Origin: Cylicocyclus nassatus
Lineage: Eukaryota; Nematoda; Chromadorea; Rhabditida; Strongylidae
Reading direction: 5' to 3'
NCBI GenBank assembly: GCA_958299035.1
Contig: CATQJL010000112.1
Span: forward strand, 65,689,117 to 65,753,116
Length of the DNA stretch: 64,000 nucleotides
Part shown: positions 1 through 30,905 of the stretch, one piece after another
Layout of the letters: the number at the start of each line of letters is the position of its first letter
Position numbering within the stretch: position 1 is the first letter of the stretch
Notes under the pieces: generated by a model
Told to the model about the DNA's origin: nothing
The model's database searches: none
What the model saw: the letters and a program-made list of their open reading frames with translations, nothing else
Translations under genes and position numbers: made by a program

Positions 1-19610
<19,610 letters not shown>

Positions 19611-19626
19611 TCCTCACCGACGTCCT
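19611..19626 (-). promoter_or_regulatory. Likely spliced-leader trans-splice acceptor of dhc-1
   Basis: Reading the minus strand, a TATTTTCAG acceptor ends at 19625, followed by a 14 nt leader and the start ATG at 19610. TTTTCAG just before a start codon is the classic nematode trans-splice acceptor. A cis-spliced 5'UTR intron is the alternative. No upstream exon is visible in the 640 bp up to HYPK. Confidence 0.6.
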
Positions 19627-20259
19627 GAAAATACAATTTTGACCTTCTTGAGACTTTCTTATTGAACGACGTAAACGCATTTTAAACGGAAGCTGGATGA
19701 GTCAGCAACGACGGGTGCGATTTGCATCAAGCATATCTCTGCATGGTTTTTCAGTGAAGAAAAATGGAGCGGAGCCGCAACCGAACAATCCACAACCAGC
19801 CCGATCGATGAAGCAAATGAGAGATGACAAAATTAGAAAGCGCAAATAGAAAGGGCACTTATAGCCGCCATCGAGAAAAATTCGAAATCCATAATGGTAA
19901 ACAGCTCCGCCGCCATAATTTTGTGAGCAAAGCCAGGAATAATTTCCTACTAGATAACATGTAAGTTTCACAGAGACTTGTAAGCAAAACATACAAAACC
20001 CGGACTGAAATACTCCGGCAACTGGTTTTCATCGAACTATCGGCTTACGAACGGTGAATTGCGGGTCGACCCCGCACTTTTACAGAAAAGTGCCAATCAT
20101 AAGTCAATTGACGCAAAACGCATGCCTTGACGTCAAGTTCGTGTTTGGAAGGCCTTGACTACTCTTTGAAAATCCTTTTCAAAATAATCGTCTTCTTGTT
20201 TGTTTGTGCTCGTTTATAGAAGTTTAAAGCTTATGTTTGTAGATTTTGAAACTCTGCAG
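19627..20259. promoter_or_regulatory. Head-to-head intergenic region between dhc-1 and HYPK
   Basis: About 630 bp separates the two divergent start regions, so a shared or bidirectional promoter is likely. A GC-rich palindromic core (CGGGTCGACCCCG, near 20066) stands out of AT-rich sequence. A minus frame at 19702-19992 shows no recognisable domain. No clear TATA element is assigned. Confidence 0.5.
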
Positions 20260-20261
20260 AA

Positions 20262-21580
20262 ATGGCTGACAAGGACGAACATGATGCGCCAGAGGAGGAA
20301 ACGAAACAAAACGACAAACATAATTGGGGTGCTGCGGATCTTGAAAAGGTAATTCCTTTTTGTTTAATATTAGTCTTCTGGATTCAAAAATGATATCAAG
20401 GTCAAAGAAGTCGTTGAAGACAAAGACGATTTGGATATGTCATCAGCCGCTCTAGGAAAAATTATGTCACATCCACAACCAGTGAGTTTTTTCGTCAGTT
20501 TGAATGTATTGTAAATTCTTTTCTTTTTCCTTCTAAAGCTGAGCTTCTCTACTTCCTTCCTCTTATTCAAAAGAAGCGGATGCCACGCAGCCGTTGCTCT
20601 AGAGCACGTTAAGATACGAGACATACACACAGAACAGATTTCGCAGTCGTTGCACCGTTTGCCACAGTACCCCCTAGCGCGCCTAACAGGGTGTTCGTGG
20701 CGGGACCAGCGTACCTGCGAACTTCAAAATGAACCTAATGCAGAAGCAGTTCTTGTCCGAGGTTTTGGGCGTACAAGAACTACTCAGGCAACGGATAGGA
20801 CCCCTCCGCCGGAGAAATGGCAGGGTCGCGGCGTTTCCCCAGCGGTGGATCTCCCATTTGTCCGCCGGATACCTCCCATTTTCTGCTCCGGATACCTCCC
20901 ATTTTCTGCTCCGGATACCTCCCATTTTCTGCTCCGGAGGCCTCTCATTTCTGCTCCGGACCCCTCCGATTTTCTCGAGCGCGGCTCTTCCAAATCTGGC
21001 GGACTCGCGCCGAGCAAATTTCTCCGGCGCGAGTCCGCCAAATCTGGCAGAGTCGCGCCGGAGAAATGGCATACCTTTGCAGCAGGGCCGGAGAAGCCTC
21101 CCACCCTGCCAGTGATGTCACCGCGACGGACCGCCCATTTGCCCCTCTCTCATTGGTCAACTGGGTCCGGCGCGACTCTGGCAGATTCGGACTGTCCGGC
21201 GGAGGGGTCCGGTCGATTGTCTGAGTACAAGGACATCAAAAGATGAGCGGTTTTTTTCGCACCTAACACAGGTGATGTATCATACGCAGATTCTGAGTCT
21301 ATTGCTTTCAGAACCGTTGTCTAAATTGGCATATTCGTAGTTGCTTTGTTTTTTTCTCTTACTTTCAGCCCTGGATCATCGTTCTTTCTCTCTTTCAAGG
21401 TTTTTCTACTAGGATAACGAGCGTATCAACGTTTCAATGAAGGTTCCCCAAGACTTATATTCCGGTCACCCCATTCTTCTAGTCTGAGTTTTCGCCATCT
21501 ACATGGCGAATGCTGTTTTTTTTGTTTCAGTCCCCTCAGCTGTAATGAGACGTAAATATGATCTTATATATAAAGCTGAA

Positions 21581-21611
<31 letters not shown>

Positions 21612-24600
21612 ATGTCTGTCTGTCTGTATGTCTGTACGTATGTTCCGAATAGAAAATTCCATTTCTGAACCGATCCGGACCAAACTTGGCACACATACAC
21701 TATGGGCCCCGGCGGGTGTCATAGGCTACTTTTCGTCATCGATCGATATCGATTTTATCGATTTTTATCGATTTTTTTGCTGAGTTCACCTACGGGGCTG
21801 GGAGTTGGCACAGGGGGGTAATCGAGCATGGGGATTCCGAATACAATATTGGTTTTCAGGATTATCGATTACTTTTATCGATTTTATCGATTTTTTTGCA
21901 AAGTTTGAGCTACGGGGCTGGGAGTTGGCACAGGGGGGTAATCGAGCATGGGGATTCCGAATACAATATTGGTTTTCAGGATTATCGATTACTTTTATCG
22001 ATTTTATCGATTTTTTTGCAAAGTTTGAGCTACGGGGCTGGGAGTTCGCATAGGGGGGTAATCGAGCATGGGGATTCCGAATACAATAATGGTTTTCGAG
22101 ATTATCGATTATTTTTATCGATTTTATCGATTTTTTTGCAAAGTTTGAGCTAGGGGGCTGGGAGTTGGCACAGGGGGGTAATCGAGCATGCTGATCATCC
22201 CCAAGGGGGGTGATCAGCATGCTATTACACCCCTGTGCCAAATTCCAGCCCCCTAGCTCGAATTTTCAAAAAATCGATAAAATCGATAAAAGTAATGGAT
22301 GATCTTGAAAACTAATATTGTATTCGTAATCTGCATGCTCGATTACCCCCCTGTGCAAACTCCCAGCCCCGCAGGTCAAACTTTACAAAAAAATCGATAA
22401 AACCGATAAAAGTAATGGACGATCCTGAAAACTAATATTGTGTTCGTAATCAGCATGCTCGATTACCCCCTGTGCAAAATCCCAGCCTCGCATGTCAAAA
22501 TTTACAAAAAATCGATAAGATCAATAAAAGTAATCGATAATTCTGGAAACTAATATTGTATTCGGAATCCCCATGCTCACTTCCCCCCTGTGCCAAATCC
22601 TAGCCCTGTAGGTGAATTCTGCAAAAAAATCGATAAAAATCGGTAAAATCGACATCGATCGATAACGAAAAGTGGACTGTGACACCCGCCGGGGGCCGAA
22701 GTGTATGTGTGCCAAGTTTGGTCCGGATACGGCGGAGCCGGGTAAGCCAGCTAGTTATTGATATTTCTCACCTTCATTCACTTCAGTTCCTCAGAGAAAT
22801 CCTATCATAAGCTCTAACACTGACGATGCTAGCTAGTCAGTGTACTACCTACCGGCTACTAGTCATGAGTGTAACTTGAGTCGATGTGTTATCTACGATC
22901 CAGATGATCAGCAACACATCATATCAATTCCAAGACCACTTTATGCAATTAGTAAGATTAAAGAAAGTAAGAAGGAACACATTTTGTGGTTGCATTACGT
23001 TTACTGTAAGTTAAGTCAGCGCCGCAATCCGAACGAATTATAGTTTCCCTTCGGATGCAGCCTTACGTACAAATAGTGACAAAATGCGAAGAGAAAAGGC
23101 TGCAGAATGACAGTGATCATGGGCGCAGATAGCATCGCAGGTTCTTTTTGAAGTTCGCGAGTGCGCGATGGTCCTGCCAGCAAATAGCGGCTTTCGCTTT
23201 GCTACGAACGCATACAGTTCCTAAAGCTGTTGCGTTAGAGTGTACGTTGGCATGAGCTCAGTCAATGAATGGAAAGACCTCAGCAATAGTTGAATTGTCA
23301 CACTATCTTGAGTTCTCAAAGTTATACACGGTGTAAGATCCAAACTCATGTCGTCACTCTTCCTTGAACAAGACAATAGGTAAGCTATACTAGGTTGTAT
23401 GGTAAGGTGTAGCTTTCAACACCTATCCAGGTGATGTTATACAGCTCAACAACTCATCAAGAAGGGCAAAACTCCGAACATCCTTAGTGCGACATTCATT
23501 CTTGGCTTTTACCAGCACCAGTTTCTGGAAGATGCTTCAAATAGAAAATAAACAGAATAACAGCTATTTTTTTCGATATCCAGAAGTATCACCCATCTAA
23601 ATAGGTCTGTTCAGTTTCTATGTATGATACGTTGAAACCCTGGACTGATCTAATCCACACTTGATGGGAAAAGACACTAATTTTCAGTAGTCAGTTGAGC
23701 TAAGGGCAATTACGGTGAAATGCAAAGTGGGGTCGAAATGCGTATTTTCCCTAAGTATTGATCCTAGTGCTTTGTTGAGTAAACCACTGGGTCAAACTCC
23801 TAGCAATAACTACGCAAATGCAATTTCAACCAGGGACGATGTGATTAACTCGGCTGCGAAACCAGTGACTTGAACGCGGTGCCACGAACAACCTGTTGGG
23901 CGCTGTAGGGGGTGCTGTAGCAAACGGTGCAACGACTGCGAAATCTGTTCTGTGACATACACTGGCGGCTTTCAGCGGGCTGCACCGTAGTCGCCTACGT
24001 TGATGACATCTCACGGTTATTATCTAAGGACGTCGTTGGCTGACCTATTCCCTTGGTTGTATATTGAGCTGCACGCAGTTTAGCGTGCCATATCGGGTGC
24101 GGACCCCAACTGGCATAAAGGATATTCGTCGACGACTGCCCCGACTCGTGCAATTACACCATCGTGGGCGCGCCTTTTGGGAGCCTTTCCAGCTTGACAG
24201 TAGGCTGCAGCGCGCGGGGACCTGAGAGCTCGCAGCATCCTTGTCCTTTAACCTCTTTCGTCTGTTAGACATTTCACATCGTTTTTTTCTTATTTTTCGT
24301 TCCAGGCATTTACACACTTTAATGACTATGTGAGACCATCGCCGCGGGCAAATGTAGAAGAAAAATGAGCTTTCTTCCTAGTTGCAGTGGTGGTTATCAT
24401 GGCATGATTAGAAATGCATATTTTCTTCGATGTTTTACAATGACTTGACATGTTTCTTAGGACAGACCATTGAAATGGTGCTTCAGCACTCTTATAGCAG
24501 GGACACGATGTGGGAAATAAACATTCGATGGATCTCATGTAAGGAGATGCATGATAAACACTATTACTCATGAACAAAGCACATGTTTCCACCTAACTTT

Positions 24601-27104
24601 GCCCGGTGCGATGATTCACAACTTTGAAAATAGATATTTCGTACGTAAAACGGAGGAATAATTCAGGAAATGTGCCCAAGGTAGTTTTTCCCTTTCTTTT
24701 CAGCCAACGAAGTAGAACATAGGATATTTGATCATAAAGAGGAACTAAAAGAAAGGGAAAACGAATTACTGCCTAAATATAAAAAGTAAGAAGAAAAAAC
24801 GATATGAAATGCTCAAATAAAGAAAAAGAGGTTAAAGGACAGTGTTGCTGCGAGCTACTGAGTCCCAGCGCGCTGCAGGTACTGTCCAGCTGGGAAAGGC
24901 TCCAAGAAGGCGCGCCCACGGTGGTGTAATTGCACGAGTCGGGGCAGTCGTCGACGAATATCCTTTACTCACAAGGGAGTATCGCGAAGTCGAAGTGGCC
25001 GATCACTACAAGATGCATATCATCATGAAGAGCTTGAAGCGCTGATTTTGAATCTACCTTCCATATTTCCAGAACTTCCGGGAAAGTAATCATAGTGTTT
25101 TATTTGTGGAAAATCTGCAGGCCTGATATAGCTAGTGTCAAGATCTAAGCAGCAAATGTCAAAAGTTAACCTGACCATTCCAAACAAGCTATATATCATC
25201 TGAATCGCCTTGAAACGCTGAGCTCAAGTATAAAGGGCCGGGCATATTTGACGCGATTTCAGTCGCGACGCGATTTGGCAGTATTCCAACTGTCCATAAC
25301 TCATTGTAAGTACATTTTAATACAGAAGATAGGGCATTTTATTAATCCACTTAAGTTATACACACTATGCATGTGCAGTTTGCTAGTGTTAGATCTGAAG
25401 ACTTCCGGCGATTTGCCAAATCGCGTGAAGTATGCCTGGCCCTTAAGTTTACCATCTGCCAAGCGACTGTCTGGAAGGGACCGGCCATACTATTCTAGGA
25501 GGTGATTCCTGCGATTCCTGTAATTCGTGCAGTTCCTGTAATTCCTCGACTTCCGATGCGGCGCACTACGTAGCGCTTTGCGAATTTCAAAATACCTTGT
25601 TTTTTCGCAGTGTATATTGTTACGGGACCCGCAGGAATCAAAGGAATTGCAGGGATCGCAGCCTGCAGGTGCTTCTTCCTTGAATGGAGAATACTCCACA
25701 GTGATTATTTATGGACTTTCAGGCTGCTTTGCAACGATTATATCCGTTTGAACTCGATAATTTCACAATAAAGGCCCAAAATTCGTTTCAGTTAGTCGTT
25801 CAGCACATATAAACGTATCATTCATTCTAACATTAAGACTAGGAGATGCGAGACCGCATTGCACACATTGTCTAAACAAACCTAATCGTGTACTTAGCAG
25901 GTTTATACTTGTCATTTATCTCGTTTAGGTTTATTCACTCTTTGGAAACAAGGAAGAACAAGCTCAAACTTGTTAAGACAATGTCCGCAATGCAGTCGCG
26001 CGTCTCCTGTGGCCGTATTCATCAACGAACTCAATGGGTTCCGTACGAAAAGTTCCACTGGGTTGGATCGATATTCCCAAAAAGCGCAGCTGGGTTCGCG
26101 AACTCACTAGCTTTGTGAATACCGATCTCGTGGGCTAAGCCTACCCAGTGGGTTGCGGAACCCATTGGGTTCGTTGATGAATACTGCCACTGGTCATAGA
26201 ATTGATGATTTATCTGAAGTCAGTATTGAGGCAAATCTGATAATATATAGCTTGTTCGGAATGGGTGGGTTAAGCTCCGACCATTCGCTGATAAGCATTT
26301 TGGGCTAAAAGCTACTTCAGTTTGAAATTTTCCTCTTAAATCTCTAGATTGTTACAAAGATTTGGTATTGCTGAAAGATTGCCCGCATATCATACACCGC
26401 GCAGATCCGGATCAAATTTGCTACTCTAATTTGCTAGTTTGCAACTTGTCCATTAATCCAACAACCCAATTTAGAGCTACTAGTCTTCAAGAATATCAGG
26501 CAAACTTTTTAGCTCACTAGCTCTGTGAAGTTACCACTTATTAACTTTGAGGGCTTTTGGTGGAAAATTAATCGAAAAAAAAACCTTAGTCGCTTTTCAC
26601 GGGTTTACTTCTAAATTTTTAATATCTGTTCGACATAATAAGAGGATAAACAGCCTACGCAATGGTCTTCTCTTCTAGAGCCTTACAAGACATTAGAAAT
26701 GCCCTGTTTGATATCCATCTAGCAATAAAAATCTCGCCTCTTGATATAGATTCGCTCAGATTCATCCCTCCCTTTTCCTCTCAATTTCTGACTTAAACCA
26801 CCAGGTGGCTTTCGAAATATATAAGTTGTAGGTGAATGACATTGCCATGCTAATTGTGTGTTCCTTGTATAGGCAGGATGATAAGGTTCGCTTTTTTCAG
26901 GTGCGACAAAAAATCATCAACATCAAAAAGGACGACTTAGAAATGATAATGAATGAACTGGAATTACCGAAGGTAGCTCTACTTCCCTATTCGTGATATG
27001 GCAGCACAAAAGTTTGCTTACAGAGCGTTGTGGAAAGAAAGCTTGTAGAAGTAAACGGTGATCCGATTGCAGCCATGAAAAGTTTTATGGGTTTTGATCC
27101 ATAG
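20262..27104 (+). CDS. HYPK: HYPK homologue (huntingtin-interacting protein K), four exons
   Basis: Exons 20262-20348, 20374-20481, 26901-26972 and 27024-27104 join in phase 0 to 115 codons. The conserved NWGAADLEK motif is in exon 1. The C-terminal UBA-like domain (INIKKDDLEMIMNELELPK, then VVERKLVEVNGDPIAAMKSF) is split over exons 3 and 4 and ends FMGFDP. HYPK is a small ribosome-associated chaperone-like partner of the NatA N-terminal acetyltransferase in characterised species. Length fits the family (about 115-130 residues). A CTCTGCAG acceptor two bases before the ATG suggests trans-splicing. Intron 2 (20482-26900) is 6.4 kb of transposon-rich DNA. A dead second copy lies at 38364-41713. 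Confidence 0.9.
20780..21235. repeat. GC-rich inverted/tandem repeat block
   Basis: The outer ends share GGACCCCTCCGCCGG in inverted orientation (about 20798 and 21207). Inside, three or more copies of a 24 bp unit, CTCCGGATACCTCCCATTTT, lie at 20862-20945, followed by repeats of a GGCGCGAGTC / GACTCGCGCC type. Several long frames on both strands come from this composition and are not genes. Base composition differs sharply from the AT-rich flanks. Confidence 0.6.
21562..22754 (+). mobile_element. Palindromic non-autonomous Helitron with 120-bp tandem arms
   Basis: The 5' end TC (21562, TCTTATATATAAAGCTG) is followed by a GTCT microsatellite. The 3' end is hairpin CGGCGGAGCCG then GGTAAGCCAGCTAG (ends 22754). 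It sits between A (21561) and T (22755), as Helitrons do. The interior has three direct copies of a ~120 bp unit (21788-22150; GAGCTACGGGGCTGGGAGTT, TATCGATTTTATCGATT). A GGGGTGATCAGCATG centre near 22200 follows, then about three inverted copies to 22620. No coding capacity. Confidence 0.8.
22755..23954. other. Right part of the 3.3-kb element; no gene seen
   Basis: It holds the right terminal repeat (about 23880-23954) but no recognisable protein or RNA gene. Confidence 0.5.
24117..24968. repeat. Inverted repeat with ~145-bp arms around a 560-bp loop
   Basis: Arms 24117-24258 and 24824-24968 are inverted copies (shared core GGATATTCGTCGACGACTGC and GAGGTTAAAGGAC). Left of the arm, the minus strand reads GVRTRYGTLN, which resembles the start of the endonuclease region of RTE-like retroelements. 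That similarity is weak and based on memory of the motif only. Confidence 0.5.
25234..25443. mobile_element. PIF/Harbinger-like MITE (GGGCCGGGCAT family)
   Basis: Ends AGGGCCGGGCATATTTGACG and (inverted) AGGGCCAGGCATACTTCACG are flanked by TAA duplications (25231-25233, 25444-25446). The 210 bp element has GCGATTT-rich subterminal repeats. Three-base TWA duplications are typical of PIF/Harbinger. Relatives lie at 28145-28375, 29436-29689 and 45991-46424. Confidence 0.65.
25841..26008. mobile_element. MITE with GACCGCATTG ends (copy 1)
   Basis: The left end AGGAGATGCGAGACCGCATTG-like and the right end, inverted, AGGAGACGCGCGACTGCATTG, share an inner ACATTGTCTTAACAAG region. A second copy is at 52381-52552. 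No coding capacity. Confidence 0.5.
26008..26193. mobile_element. MITE with GGCCGTATTCATCA ends (copy 1)
   Basis: Inverted ends TGGCCGTATTCATCAACGAA (left) and GTGGCAGTATTCATCAACGA (right, reverse complement), then AATGGGTTCCG. It directly abuts the preceding MITE. The element at 51594-51790 shares the terminal motif but not the interior. Confidence 0.5.
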
Positions 27105-29435
27105 CGTAGGTATCATAGATTTATACAGTTGCTTGTTGAATCGTGTTCATTGATTGTTACGGCTATACTGTACAGAAACCAGATAAATATTGCTATATCT
27201 CAAAAGGTCTGGATGGAAGGTTATGCATCTTGTTAGATTCATTTTTCAGTCGGGGTGTTTTAGGTGTTGCTGGATCATGTTACTCGTATGGGTATCTGCC
27301 AACGCGTAGAGTCATACGTCCCAAGCTGCTCAATCGAACAGATCATTCCACACTTCTCAAAATTGCCTCGAACTCTAAAAAGCTATCATCTCATGGAAAA
27401 GAAGCGGTAGAGAAAAAGAATTGGTAAGATGTGTTAGCGATGTTTGCGCTTGATAAGACTGTTCTCCAGGGAATGGGTTGCGAAATTTTTGGAAGTTAGT
27501 TGCATGTAAAATCATGCACATAACATATTTATATTTGTAAAGAACTGAAATTTCCTGGAATTTCGAGAATTTACATTGATCTTGCAAGCCCTTTTCATTT
27601 TTAGTTTATGGGCCGGAAAAATCTCGGAAAGCGTTTGCCTACTTATGTAGCCTTCAGCGGCGGTACAAGAAATTGTCCTTGGGGAGGAGGGGGAAGCAAG
27701 GGGTGACGGTTCTGTTTCAGAAGCCCGCCCTCCTTGATTTTCAGGTAGTTCCAGCTTTTGCAAGCTTTCGAACAGAAATCCTTGAAGAAGGAGGAGTAGC
27801 GGCAATGCTAGGTTTTTTTTCAAAAAGTAAATTCCGCTGCGAGTAGAAAGTGCACTCTGGAGAAAGAAAAGGCTTCTCCCAGGGAGATCGGGCCACTCCT
27901 TGCTCTTATTGGTCCGCCAATGGCATAAAGTCTGTTCTAGACGACGGTAAATTTAGTATACACTGCTGCACTGTAGTGCAGAAGGCTAAAAAAACTTTAG
28001 TTTTACTTCCAAAAATTTGTAGTTTAAACCTATGTGAGAGTAGCCCAGGATGGCGTTTATTAGAGCATGCCAGCTTTATTTCTCAGCTTTAAGCGAGAAA
28101 ACATTGCAGAAACTGTACTTATGAATATCGCATGTGGACAGTAAGACCTCGGGCAGAGTTCACGCGATTTTATCTCCTCGCGATTCTCTAACAAGACAAC
28201 TATTATGATCATTGCATGCTGATCTTCCTGTATTTTGTTGTGATAGTTTTTCGACATGACTAATCGTGACTAACATCATTACCGCAATGCAAGAGGATTG
28301 GCACGCAATGAACTAGTAACAGTTGTCTTTCTGGAGAATCGCGAGGCGATGAAATTGCGTGGACTCTGCCTGAGGCTTGAAGGCATACCTTCGATAGTCT
28401 AGAGACAGGGGGTAAAAAGTGAAGGTTGTTTGAACATCTGACGTCATAAATAGTGAAGGTTGTTTAAAGAAGATCAGAGAAGAGAATGTGACGTAAAACA
28501 TACATAAAAAGCGAAAGAAACTGCTGGAAACCGGATAAAAATGCTGCAATAAGGTTTGAAATCTTTCATTTGGCGGCTTTTCAGAGTGCAATTTTTCGCT
28601 CCAGGACCAGCAATTCGCAACACGGGGACTTTTTACCCCTGGAATGACGTTCCTATTTCCTGGGACGTTGTCTGGATTGTTGCGCTTATTGTTCTGAGCA
28701 ATAATCGCCCAAGCTGGAAAAAAACCGATGCGAAAGCACTGAAACTGAACAAGGTGAAGAAAAACGCACTTTTTACGATTTTTCGCAAAAAATTCCACCA
28801 TAATCGAAGAGGTAAGGGCTGGGTGGTTGTCTGCATTATGAACAGAAGCAAGATCTATAGAATGCACGAAAAAACCGCGTGAAAATAGTTAAACTAGGGG
28901 AAAAACAAGAGATTTTCGAAAACAAGGTTTTTGCCGGATTTCTCAATCAAATCAAAAAACGTTGTTCTGGGACGTTGTCAGCGTGAAAATAGAGATTGAG
29001 AGCTTCAAAATGATGTATAGCTTGCTAAAATTGGGTTCGAAACAGCGAAGAAAAGGATAGGATATAGGATTTTTTATTTAACTCCAATAGCTTTCCTAAA
29101 CTTCTGAAACTCGATTTTGTTCAAATGGGAGGAAAACAGAAATTTTGTCTTGTATTCTGGCGAAAATCCCACAGAAACCTTCTTTTTAAGGTAAAAAAAG
29201 GCTATGAAAACGCAAATTCTCGGTTTCGCTGAGATAAGCTAAAGATATTAATCCCTATATTTGCTTCATCAACATTCGTTCCGATATAGTATAGTCAGGG
29301 TAATAACATCCGGGGCAAAGCCCCGGATGACTTCTGTTTTTTTTCCAGGTGAATGTTGTGCCCCCCCCCCCTCCCATAGCCCTTAAAGTGAAGGTTACCA
29401 GAGTACGTGGCTCTTTGTATCGAGGGTATGCTTAA
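27105..29435. other. HYPK 3' flank; duplicated segment, no further gene
   Basis: The 27105-27400 part is paralogous to 41714-42000. A degenerate Harbinger-like MITE lies at 28145-28375. Overlapping frames on both strands near 28313-28882 lack recognisable domains and are not called. Confidence 0.5.
28145..28375. mobile_element. Degenerate Harbinger-like MITE
   Basis: GACCTCGGGCAGAGTTCACG at the left is matched by inverted CAATTTCATCGCCTCGCGATTC / GACTCTGCCTGAGGC at the right. It is the same family as 25234-25443. TAA precedes the left end; the right duplication is lost. Confidence 0.4.
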
Positions 29436-29689
29436 AGGGCCGGGCATACCTCACGCGATTTCAGTCGCTACGCGATTTGGTACAGGAACAGCCGTGTTTT
29501 GTTTATAACTGGTCTAAAATGCGCTTTGCTTGAGCAGGACTTGTTCTGGTCACAACAACTTACAAAGGGTAATTGCCTATGCTTTTGAAAAGAGTGCACA
29601 ATAATTCCGTACAAATCTGGCAAATCGCCAAGTCGCGTGGAGGTGGCGATTTGACCAACTCGCGTGAAGTATGCCTTAGGCATGAGGCC
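29436..29689. mobile_element. Harbinger-like MITE
   Basis: Left end AGGGCCGGGCATACCTCACG; right end, inverted, GGCCTCATGCCTAAGGCATAC (about 29670-29689). TAA lies on both sides (29433-29435, 29690-29692). Confidence 0.5.
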
Positions 29690-29986
29690 TAATGCATGAT
29701 CAAATTGGAGGCTTGTAGAACTACATGGAACGGAGGTCTTGCATTTTGGTCACCCAAATATAATTTTATTTAGATTACAACTTCGCTTGAATTAAACTAC
29801 TTGCGGTTTGCAAGTATTATCTTGTAGAGCTTGTTTTCTTCCTAATGGTTGTTTACCATATTTTTATTGTCTTGCCGCGCTAGGTGAAGAACTTGCCTCA
29901 ACCACAGGAATGGACTGTTAATCACTACAGGGAACGAAAAATATATTGGTTCATACATCTCGATGATTATTTGGTTCGCGAAATTT

Positions 29987-30477
29987 CTATTTTCCTCTCT
30001 TCATGAGTTCCTCAAGTGGAAAAGTACCGCCGTTCGCACATCTTGAGCAAACGCATGTCTTGCGTCCGCTTCTATTCTCGGCAGCATCCAGTTCCGCAAT
30101 TCTGCAATCAGCCACGATTATGCTTTGGTGGTAGCTTATCTAATTAAGAAAAGTTAAAATTACTCTATCAGATAAGTAGTAATCATTTTAATGAAAAAAA
30201 TCGCAGTTTTAAGCCAAAAAAGTCAGTTTTTTTTTTGATTGAAACCTTTTCACTCTCTTCAATTTTTGTCCTGTTTCGTGCATATTTATCTCGGAATCTT
30301 TCCTATGATCTTTTCCTTTAATTAACTTACCTGTAAACGGCATGATGTTATACAAGCTGCTCGAGAAACTTTGCCGAGAATTGACATATCCATTCTTGCA
30401 CATGTGGTGAAGTAGATTCGAGTGCCGGCCAAACCGAGAAGTGCAAATAGCACAGTGCACAGAAGCAGATTGTTCAC
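29987..30477 (-). pseudogene. Broken ASABF/abf-like antimicrobial peptide gene (copy A)
   Basis: Paralogous to the intact copies at 36 and 43-44 kb. The exons would be 30331-30477 and 29987-30101. Two lesions are visible. The start codon is GTG (30475-30477) where the others have ATG. In exon 2 an extra base near 30080 shifts the frame and creates a stop at 30072-30074, removing four of the eight conserved cysteines. The TATA-like element of the other copies is also changed (ACAAATG for ATAAATG). It is therefore a pseudogene unless the lesions are assembly errors. Confidence 0.8.
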
Positions 30478-30905
30478 TTTTTTGCTAAATTGTCAGTTAT
30501 TGTAAATGACTATCTATTGAGATTTCAAGATTGGCTAGAAGGAAAAAATGCATAATCTTTTGGATTGCAATGCTGAAAGGATCAACTGCTCTCTGATAAG
30601 GCTGGTAAACTTTGACCTGTACTCGCGACATTTGTAAGCTGACGCCCCCAAGAAAACTTGTGATTAGGTTGTGTAAATAATCTACCGTAACTGAAAGGCG
30701 ATTTCTACGTCCACATGCGGCATACTCGGAGCGTTGGTTTTTGAAAACATTGCGATGTTGGGCTTATTTCTCTCGCTTTTAGAAGAGGAGTTATGAGAAT
30801 TTTCTTAGGCAAAAACTTCAAGCTTTTGGCTAAGATAAAAACAAGTGCTGAGGTCTTTCCGGCGTCTTAACCGAGTAATGAGTAACATGAGTTAATAAGC
30901 TAATA

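Larger units (their letters stand above)
20628..23954. mobile_element. 3.3-kb inverted-repeat element in HYPK intron 2 (composite)
   Basis: The ends are inverted copies of about 75 bp beginning CACAGAACAGATTTCGCAG (20628) and ending at 23954, flanked by direct repeats ACATACA (20621-20627 and 23955-23961; 8 bp ACATACAC if one end is trimmed). The paralogous HYPK pseudogene near 38600 reads straight through this site, giving an empty-site control. It contains the GC-rich block 20780-21235 and the Helitron 21562-22754. No transposase is recognised, so family is undecided (a 7-8 bp duplication suggests hAT-like). Confidence 0.65.

Noticed and set aside
20650..21246. Overlapping frames of 71-198 codons on both strands
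   Set aside because: They come from a GC-rich tandem and inverted repeat block with frames open on both strands; no domain is visible.
21786..22241. Repetitive 151-codon minus frame with NPHARLPP units
   Set aside because: It is the translation of the 120 bp tandem units of the Helitron; not a gene.
28313..28882. 184-codon minus frame and 108-codon plus frame overlapping each other
   Set aside because: Mutually antisense, partly over a MITE, with no domain or splice support.
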